From: UBA1367 sp040268355 | GTDB taxonomy: Bacteria > Actinomycetota > Coriobacteriia > Coriobacteriales > Atopobiaceae | Reading direction: 5' to 3' | Assembly (NCBI GenBank): GCA_040268355.1 | Contig: JAWRIT010000068.1 | Span: forward strand, 1-7,889 | DNA length: 7,889 nucleotides | Part shown: positions 1-4,314 of the stretch, piece by piece | Numbering within the stretch: position 1 is the stretch's first letter | How the letters are laid out: every line of letters starts with the position of its first letter | Position numbers and translations under genes: made by a program | Notes under the pieces: model-generated | Told to the model about the DNA's origin: nothing | The model's database searches: none | What the model saw: the letters and a program-made list of their open reading frames with translations, nothing else

Positions 1-50
1 GTAAAACAACCGCCACACCCAAAGAGCGAATTCCGCTATGTTTCACGTGA
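1..50 (+). CDS. Possible C-terminal tail of RsmG (16S rRNA m7G methyltransferase), partial
   Basis: Reading from base 3, 15 codons end in TGA at 48-50 and give KTTATPKERIPLCFT. A basic tail with a TPK...P pattern is typical of RsmG (GidB), the SAM-dependent enzyme that makes m7G in the 530 loop of 16S rRNA. The order rsmG-parA-parB is widespread near bacterial origins, which is the other support. The stop codon would lie inside parS (39-54). Another frame, from base 1, is also open until a TGA at 97-99, so the assignment rests on tail flavour and gene order only. The body of the gene lies outside the window. Confidence 0.35.
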   Translation, partial: KTTATPKERIPLCFT

Positions 51-54
51 AACA
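39..54. other. parS: parS centromere-like ParB-binding site
   Basis: Bases 39-54 read TGTTTCACGTGAAACA, a perfect match to the 16-base parS consensus known from Bacillus and most other bacteria. The dyad is perfect over 18 bases (38-55). ParB dimers load here and spread as CTP-dependent clamps to form the partition complex. The site lies 58 bases before the parA start, and the parB gene in the same cluster encodes its binding protein. It is the only full parS I see in the window. Confidence 0.95.
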
Positions 55-66
55 TGCTCTATAGTG

Positions 67-75
67 TTATCCACA
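67..75 (+). promoter_or_regulatory. Consensus DnaA box in the parA leader
   Basis: TTATCCACA at 67-75 matches the strong DnaA-box consensus at all nine positions. It lies 12 bases after parS and 37 bases before the parA start codon. A -10-like hexamer TATAGT (60-65, five of six matches) sits just upstream but has no good -35, so a parA promoter here is only tentative. If it is used, the box would cover the transcription start and DnaA could control the par operon. A single box does not make an origin; oriC itself is probably outside the window. In B. subtilis, Soj (ParA) and DnaA interact functionally. Confidence 0.7.
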
Positions 76-112
76 CTCAAGAGACGCTTAAATTCATGAC
101 GCTGGAGGTACC

Positions 113-913
113 GTGAGTTATTTGGATGTAAAACGGTCGAATCCACTCAAGAAAACGAAAGTGCTTGCCGTTATAAATCAAAAAGGAGGAGTCGGGAAAT
201 CCACGACGGTGGTCAACCTATCCTCAGCTCTGGGGCAGGCAAAGAAGAAGGTTCTTGTCGTGGATCTAGATCCGCAAGGCAATACCTCCAGTGGATATGG
301 AATCAAAAAGGACGAGCTAGAACATGAAATTTACGATGCCCTGCTCGCAGAGTACCCAATAGAGGACCTCATCACAGAGACGCGCAACAAGTATGTCTCA
401 GTGATTCCCGCCACGATCCAATTGGCAGGAGCTGAAGTCGAACTCGTCTCACAGGAGGATCGCGAGAGCAAGCTCAAAACTCTTCTGAGCGATATAAACG
501 AGCATTTTGACTACGTTCTTATCGATTGCCCGCCATCGTTGGGACTATTGACCATAAACGCACTGGTTGCCGCAAGTGAGCTGCTCATCCCCATCCAATG
601 TGAGTTCTATGCCCTTGAGGGCGTTACTAAACTGCTTGAATCAATGCGCATGGTCAAGACGCGATTCAACCCTGATCTGGACATATTTGGTGTCCTACTC
701 ACGATGTATGACAGCAGGACAACACTTTCAAAGCAGGTCGCTGAAGAGGTCAACAAGTACTTCGACAAGAAGGTCTTCAAGTCCATCATTCCGAGAAACG
801 TTAAGCTCTCGGAGGCACCCAGCCATGGACTTCCCGTCAACGAGTACGCACCAATGAGCAAGGGAGCGCTCGCGTACGCAAAACTAGCAAAGGAAGTGAC
901 ACGCCGTGGCTAA
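113..913 (+). CDS. parA: Chromosome partitioning ATPase ParA (Soj)
   Basis: This 266-residue protein is a ParA/Soj-type ATPase of the deviant Walker A (MinD/ParA) family. In the cytoplasm it dimerises on ATP, binds DNA non-specifically and is stimulated by ParB, which segregates the origin and in some bacteria also affects DnaA. Visible motifs are the deviant Walker A KGGVGKST (residues 24-31, signature lysine present), the A' motif VVDLDPQGN (49-57), Walker B DYVLIDCPP (133-141) and the family stretch PRNVKLSEAPSHG (227-239). The length fits short chromosomal Soj proteins without an N-terminal helix-turn-helix, unlike plasmid type Ia ParA. The start is GTG, with GGAGG at 104-108; the 4-base spacing is a little short, and TTG at 122 is a weaker alternative. 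Its stop overlaps parB. GC is about 43-53% in two rows counted, lower than the genes to the right. Confidence 0.97.
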   Translation: MSYLDVKRSNPLKKTKVLAVINQKGGVGKSTTVVNLSSALGQAKKKVLVVDLDPQGNTSSGYGIKKDELEHEIYDALLAEYPIEDLITETRNKYVSVIPATIQLAGAEVELVSQEDRESKLKTLLSDINEHFDYVLIDCPPSLGLLTINALVAASELLIPIQCEFYALEGVTKLLESMRMVKTRFNPDLDIFGVLLTMYDSRTTLSKQVAEEVNKYFDKKVFKSIIPRNVKLSEAPSHGLPVNEYAPMSKGALAYAKLAKEVTRRG

Positions 914-1778
914 ACGCTCTGGTCTAGGAAAAGGACTCGAATCGCTCATGGGTGTGGCCGATGCAGAGGTGGGCGTCGAGTCTTCTGCAGACGCGACACT
1001 CCCCCTGTCCGAAATTCGGCCACAAAAGGGTCAGCCACGAAAGAACTTCGACGAGGATGCTCTGAACGAGCTTGCAGACTCAATCAAGCAAAATGGTGTC
1101 TTGCAACCAATTCTCGTCCGCAAGAAGGGAACAAAATACGAGATCGTCGCAGGTGAACGGCGATACCAGGCATCAAAGTTGGCTGGTCTGAAAGAGATTC
1201 CCGTCATCATTAGAGAGATCAGTGATGACGACGTGTTCAAGCTGGCATTGATCGAGAACCTGCAACGCACCGATCTTGATCCCATCGAAGAGGCTCAGGG
1301 GTACAAGACGCTGATTGATCGGACAGGCATGACACAAGGGGAACTTGGAAAGGCTGTCTCCAAGTCCCGTCCAGCCATTGCGAATTCCCTACGTCTCCTT
1401 GACCTCCCTCAGGAGGTGCAGGACATGATGGTTGAGCAAGGTCTCTCCGCAGGACATGCTCGAGCGATCCTTGCAGTGCCCGATGATGAGGGTCGTGTGC
1501 GACTGGCACAGAAGGTTGTCGAAGACGGTTTGACGGTTCGACAGACAGAACATCTCGCACCACTGTTTTCTGGCATGACAAGCGAGCCTCCGAGACGGCA
1601 GCCAACACCACAATCATACAAGCGCGCGGCACGCCAGTTGCGTCTCGCTTTGGATGCTAATGTAAAAGTGAAGCGTTTGAAGGACCGGAACAAGATTGAG
1701 ATAGAATTCAAGGATGAGGAGGATCTGGCTCGTCTGGTCGAGCAGCTGAGCAAGATCGCAATGAATTCGGAGGAATAG
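906..1778 (+). CDS. parB: Chromosome partitioning protein ParB (Spo0J), parS-binding CTPase
   Basis: This 290-residue protein is a chromosomal ParB. It binds parS (39-54), closes as a CTP-dependent clamp, spreads, and recruits SMC/condensin and ParA. The N-terminus MAKRSGLGKGLESLMG is the conserved ParA-contact tail. The CTP-binding region follows, with GERRYQAS (83-90) and the ENLQRTDLDPIEEAQGY motif (117-133). The DNA-binding helix-turn-helix is at about 143-168 and SAGHARAIL at 181-189. After a linker, a basic C-terminal dimerisation domain spans about 237-285. In the usual GERRxR(A) arginine patch the last arginine is Gln88 here. The GTG start lies inside the parA stop (GTGGCTAA, 8-base overlap), with an AAGGAAG-like ribosome site at about 890-896, so translation is probably coupled. 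The gene ends one base before the next ATG. Confidence 0.97.
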   Translation: MAKRSGLGKGLESLMGVADAEVGVESSADATLPLSEIRPQKGQPRKNFDEDALNELADSIKQNGVLQPILVRKKGTKYEIVAGERRYQASKLAGLKEIPVIIREISDDDVFKLALIENLQRTDLDPIEEAQGYKTLIDRTGMTQGELGKAVSKSRPAIANSLRLLDLPQEVQDMMVEQGLSAGHARAILAVPDDEGRVRLAQKVVEDGLTVRQTEHLAPLFSGMTSEPPRRQPTPQSYKRAARQLRLALDANVKVKRLKDRNKIEIEFKDEEDLARLVEQLSKIAMNSEE

Positions 1779-1779
1779 G

Positions 1780-2034
1780 ATGCGCGCAGTCAAACGGGTG
1801 AGAAACTATCTTGTCGTTGGGGCGGTGGCATGCAGTGTGGGCGTTATTGCTTACCAGCTGCTCTTGGATGATGAGGCGAAGGACAGCCTCAAGAAGCTCT
1901 CTCGCACCCTTGCTACGTCCTACCGGCAAGTCGCTTCGATCGTTCGTGATCGTGCGGGCACATACATGGACGCCGAGAGTGTCAGGCAGAACCGCCAGGA
2001 CATTCGCGACGCCTGGGACGAGTTGGGGATTTAG
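1780..2034 (+). CDS. Small single-span membrane protein of the par operon, function unknown
   Basis: I do not recognise this 84-residue protein. It begins with a basic head (MRAVKRVR), then one hydrophobic segment at about residues 9-29, then an acidic step (DDEAKD) and a charged, probably helical tail to residue 84 ending ...DELGI. The layout loosely resembles small YtxH-type membrane proteins, but I see no diagnostic motif. The positive-inside rule favours a cytoplasmic N-terminus and the tail outside, though this is uncertain for such a short protein. GGAGGA at 1769-1774 lies five bases before the ATG, and the start is one base after the parB stop, so expression with parAB is very likely. 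A role as a membrane partner of the ParAB complex is inference from position. AVAC at 15-18 is a poor lipobox, so a lipoprotein is unlikely. The stop overlaps a 20-base palindrome. Confidence 0.85.
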   Translation: MRAVKRVRNYLVVGAVACSVGVIAYQLLLDDEAKDSLKKLSRTLATSYRQVASIVRDRAGTYMDAESVRQNRQDIRDAWDELGI

Positions 2035-2049
2035 AACACTTGTTCTAAA
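2030..2049. promoter_or_regulatory. 20-base palindrome with LexA (SOS box)-type core
   Basis: TTTAGAACACTTGTTCTAAA has nine-base arms around CT. Its core GAAC-N4-GTTC (2034-2045) is the pattern bound by LexA/DinR in Gram-positive bacteria and actinobacteria. It overlaps the stop codon of the 84-residue gene. A -10-like TAAAAT (2046-2051) overlaps the right arm, and a poor -35-like TTGGGG (2023-2028) lies 17 bases further up. That is a plausible but unproven rightward promoter under repressor control. No gene starts directly downstream on the + strand, so a LexA role is uncertain. A weak terminator is the alternative, but no T-run follows. Confidence 0.45.
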
Positions 2050-2057
2050 ATAGACCT

Positions 2058-2081
2058 GCGCTGTGCCTAACAAGGCAGCGC
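2058..2081 (+). other. Bulged hairpin in the convergent gap
   Basis: GCGCT (2058-2062) pairs with AGCGC (2077-2081) and GCCT (2065-2068) with AGGC (2073-2076). This leaves a GT bulge at 2063-2064 and an AACA loop at 2069-2072: nine pairs in all. It lies between the SOS-type palindrome and the 16-bp hairpin. If the -10-like element at 2046-2051 is real, a transcript would start about here. No T-run follows, so a simple terminator is not favoured. Its role is unknown. Confidence 0.4.
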
Positions 2082-2085
2082 TACG

Positions 2086-2126
2086 AAGGGCGGCACATCT
2101 GGCAGGGAGTCAGATGTGCCGCCCTT
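2086..2126. terminator. Perfect 16-bp GC-rich hairpin, probable bidirectional terminator
   Basis: AAGGGCGGCACATCTG (2086-2101) pairs without mismatch with 2111-2126 around a nine-base loop. It sits between the 3' ends of the convergent par operon and rlmN, where a shared terminator is expected. The T-run is almost absent on either side (CTTGATT on the + strand, CTTCGT on the - strand), so it is not a textbook intrinsic terminator. It may act as an RNA-stabilising 3' hairpin or be part of a small RNA. Confidence 0.6.
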
Positions 2127-2131
2127 GATTA

Positions 2132-2143
2132 TGCCCGCGGGCA
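2132..2143. other. 12-base palindrome next to the rlmN stop
   Basis: TGCCCGCGGGCA is a perfect palindrome ending four bases from the rlmN stop codon. With no loop bases outside the stem it would form only a short RNA hairpin. It may be a protein-binding site, the remnant of a terminator, or chance in GC-rich DNA. Confidence 0.3.
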
Positions 2144-2147
2144 AAAG

Positions 2148-3203
2148 CTAGTGGCCTATGCGCTGCTTGAGCTGCCCGCAGGCGGCGTCGATGTCCTGCC
2201 CCCGCGAGACCCGGATCGTCGCCTCGACACTGACCTCGCCAAGCCGACGGACGAACTCGCCGGCACGCGCGTCAGACGCTGGCTGGAAACGGGAGCCCTT
2301 GACCTCGTTGAGCTTGATGATGTTCACGTGCGCAAGGTTGTCGCGACAGAAGGCGACGAGCGACTCCAGCTCCTCCTCGGAGTCATTGACCCCACGGATG
2401 AGGGCGTATTCGTAGGTCGGTCGTCGCCCGGTCCTGTCCACGTACTCACCCATGACCTCATACAAATGCTGCAGGGAGTACTTGCGGACGCCCGGCATCA
2501 AGGCGTTCCTCGTCGTCTGCACGGCCGAATGCAGCGAGATGGCGAGCGTGAACTGTTCGGGCTCGTTGGAGAAGCGCTTGATCTGAGGAATGATGCCGCA
2601 GGTAGAGACCGTGATATGTCGCGCGCCGATGCCAAGGCCCTCGGGGGAGTTGAGGCGGCGCATGGCGGCCAAGGAAGCGTCGTAGTTCGCGAAGGGCTCG
2701 CCCTGGCCCATGAGCACCACGCTCGTGACCCGCATGTCAAAGTCGTCGCGAACATGCATGACCTGGTCGTAGATCTCGCCCTCGGTGAGCGAGCGCGTGA
2801 GCCCAGCCTTCCCGGTTGCGCAGAAGGTGCATTTCATGGCACATCCCGCCTGGGACGAGACGCACACGGCGAGCTTGGGACCGGAAGGCATACCCACACA
2901 CTCGACCGTGGTCCCGTCGGCATACCGAAGCAGGTACTTGCGGCTTCCATCCTCAGACACCTGCTTGGCCACCTCGATCACGCCGCCAAGCGTGAACTGC
3001 TCGGAGAGCGCGGCGCGCAGCGCCTTGGGAAGGTTGGTCATCTCATCGAATGACGAGGCGCCCTTCTCCCAGATCCACGCCTCGATCTGCTTGGTCCGGA
3101 AGGCTGGCTGCCCAAGCTCCGCCAGCGTCTCTTGGAGCTGTCTTTTCGTCAGGGAGCGCAGGTCGACGAGCGCACCCTGAGAGCGGTTTCTTACTTCTTG
3201 CAT
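2148..3203 (-). CDS. rlmN: RlmN, dual-specificity 23S rRNA A2503 / tRNA A37 C2-methyltransferase (radical SAM)
   Basis: RlmN methylates C2 of A2503 in 23S rRNA, and of A37 in some tRNAs, by a radical SAM mechanism that uses a methylated cysteine. With the start at 3203 the protein has 351 residues. The radical-SAM cluster motif is CAMKCTFC (Cys121, Cys125, Cys128). The two catalytic cysteines are Cys114 (in VCVSSQ) and Cys342 (in DIDAACGQL), matching E. coli Cys118 and Cys355; Glu101 (VECVGMP) matches Glu105. The SAM-contact motif reads GQGEP (166-170), where E. coli RlmN has GMGEP. The N-terminal helical domain (LTKRQLQETL...FRTKQIEAWIW) is complete. A longer start at 3281 would add 26 residues but has no visible ribosome site. 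ATG at 3203 has AAGGG eight bases upstream and starts just before the family's usual N-terminus. Together with the DIDAAC tail this favours RlmN over the resistance enzyme Cfr. The gene is convergent with the par operon and divergent from ddl. Confidence 0.95.
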   Translation of the reverse strand: MQEVRNRSQGALVDLRSLTKRQLQETLAELGQPAFRTKQIEAWIWEKGASSFDEMTNLPKALRAALSEQFTLGGVIEVAKQVSEDGSRKYLLRYADGTTVECVGMPSGPKLAVCVSSQAGCAMKCTFCATGKAGLTRSLTEGEIYDQVMHVRDDFDMRVTSVVLMGQGEPFANYDASLAAMRRLNSPEGLGIGARHITVSTCGIIPQIKRFSNEPEQFTLAISLHSAVQTTRNALMPGVRKYSLQHLYEVMGEYVDRTGRRPTYEYALIRGVNDSEEELESLVAFCRDNLAHVNIIKLNEVKGSRFQPASDARAGEFVRRLGEVSVEATIRVSRGQDIDAACGQLKQRIGH

Positions 3204-3265
3204 GTTTTCTGCCCTTGTCCGCGTCTGGAAAGCCACGTGGAGTATCCTCAAATATCCCCCTTGTG

Positions 3266-3280
3266 TGGGCACGGTGCCCA
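3266..3280. promoter_or_regulatory. 15-base inverted repeat between rlmN and ddl, operator-like
   Basis: TGGGCAC (3266-3272) and GTGCCCA (3274-3280) form perfect seven-base arms around one G. The repeat lies in the divergent gap, 62 bases from the rlmN ATG and 42 from the ddl ATG, where a shared operator could control both genes. I could not assign confident promoters in either direction, so binding by a regulator is inference. Confidence 0.35.
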
Positions 3281-3292
3281 TCAGCTGAGTCT

Positions 3293-3304
3293 AGCGCATG
3301 CGCT
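3293..3304. promoter_or_regulatory. 12-base palindrome in the ddl leader
   Basis: AGCGCATGCGCT is a perfect palindrome that ends seven bases before the ddl ribosome site (AAGGAG, 3312-3317). It is flanked by CTAG on both sides (3291-3294 and 3307-3310). It could be an operator or a short leader hairpin; a chance origin in GC-rich DNA is also possible. Confidence 0.3.
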
Positions 3305-3322
3305 GTCTAGTAAGGAGTGACC

Positions 3323-4282
3323 ATGCAGTCTCACGACGTTACTCACAACAGAGTTGCCGTACTGGCTGGGGGGTGGTCCGACGAGCGCGAGATATCCCTG
3401 CAGTCTGGGACAGCCTGCGAGAAGGCGCTTCGAGAGGCGGGGTTTGACCAGGTCGAGCTCCTTGACGTGGCCGATGCGGACTTCGTCGCCACGATGGCCT
3501 CGGGCTCCTATGACGTGGCGTTCATCGCCATGCACGGACGCTTTGGCGAGGACGGCTGCATCCAGGGACTGCTCGAGATCTTGCACATTCCATACACCTG
3601 CTCAGGGGTGTTCGCCTCGGCGGTGGCAACAAAAAAAGAGATGACGAAGCTCGTCTACCAACAGGCGGGAATTCCCACGCCCGAGAGCGTGACCTTTGCC
3701 GCCGGGACGACCCCAGACGACGTGACGCTCGACGAGGTGGTCGAACACCTCGGACTTCCTCTGTTCGTGAAGCCCTCGGCGAACGGCTCGAGCTTTGGCG
3801 TCACGCGTGTGAGTGACGCGTCGCAGCTCGCAGACGCCATTGCGACCGCCACGTCCCAGGGAGACGACGCGCTCGTGGAGCGTTGCGTCGAGGGCGTCGA
3901 GATCACGGTCCCGGTGCTTGGCAACGAGGACCCCCAGGCGCTGCCGATCATCGAGATCGTGACGGGCGCCGAGTTCTATGACCTGAAGGTCAAGTACGAA
4001 CCGGCCGCCTTGCACCATGTGATTCCCGCTCGGCTGGACCATGAGGTGTACGAGCGTGCCCAGCAACTGGCCCTGCGCGCCCACCGCGCGCTCGGCTGCC
4101 GTGGCGCCTCGAGAAGCGACTTCATCGTCACCGAGGATGGGACCCCCTACACCCTTGAGACCAACACCATCCCCGGCATGACCGAGACAAGCCTGCTGCC
4201 CGATTCGGCGCGTCATGCGGGGATCGAGTTTCCCGAGCTCTGCCGCTCGTTGGTCGAGTACGCGACGGCGACGGTGGCGTAG
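3323..4282 (+). CDS. ddl: D-alanine-D-alanine ligase (Ddl)
   Basis: Ddl joins two D-alanines with ATP and Mg2+ to make the dipeptide used in the peptidoglycan precursor; it is cytoplasmic and the target of D-cycloserine. The 319 residues have normal length and all main motifs. These are the N-terminal GGWSDEREISLQSG (16-29, with the substrate-contact Glu), AMHGRFGEDGCIQG (69-82), the ATP-grasp lysine region FVKPSANGSSFGV (148-160), the omega-loop YDLKVKY (219-225), and SDFIVTEDG with ETNTIPGMTETS (279-290) for Mg2+. The KY at 224-225 matches Lys215-Tyr216 of E. coli DdlB, so a D-Ala-D-Ala rather than a D-Ala-D-lactate (VanA-like) ligase is expected. A longer GTG start at 3317 would lie inside the AAGGAG ribosome site (3312-3317), so ATG at 3323 is chosen. 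In family position 91-95 YTCSG replaces the common YTGSG. dinG follows 32 bases later on the same strand. Confidence 0.96.
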   Translation: MQSHDVTHNRVAVLAGGWSDEREISLQSGTACEKALREAGFDQVELLDVADADFVATMASGSYDVAFIAMHGRFGEDGCIQGLLEILHIPYTCSGVFASAVATKKEMTKLVYQQAGIPTPESVTFAAGTTPDDVTLDEVVEHLGLPLFVKPSANGSSFGVTRVSDASQLADAIATATSQGDDALVERCVEGVEITVPVLGNEDPQALPIIEIVTGAEFYDLKVKYEPAALHHVIPARLDHEVYERAQQLALRAHRALGCRGASRSDFIVTEDGTPYTLETNTIPGMTETSLLPDSARHAGIEFPELCRSLVEYATATVA

Positions 4283-4314
4283 GGGCGACCGAGTCCGCCG
4301 CATCGCAGGCCCAG

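Noticed and set aside
38..64. Short frame MFHVKHAL starting at the ATG inside parS
   Set aside because: Eight codons with no ribosome site; any consensus parS preceded by A gives this start.
1822..1836. Lipobox (AVAC) in the small membrane protein
   Set aside because: Position -3 is Ala rather than Leu/Val/Ile, and the hydrophobic stretch before the Cys is too short for a lipoprotein signal.
2321..2330. TGTTCACGTG inside rlmN as a second parS
   Set aside because: The right half reads CGCA instead of AAACA, so it is only a half match around CACGTG.
2151..3053. 300-codon open frame on the + strand opposite rlmN
   Set aside because: It is antisense to a gene with all RlmN motifs; long empty frames are common in GC-rich DNA, and the translation has no recognisable domain.
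3233..3240. CCACGTGG near the rlmN start as a parS or operator
   Set aside because: It shares only the CACGTG core with parS, and eight bases are too few to support a separate site.
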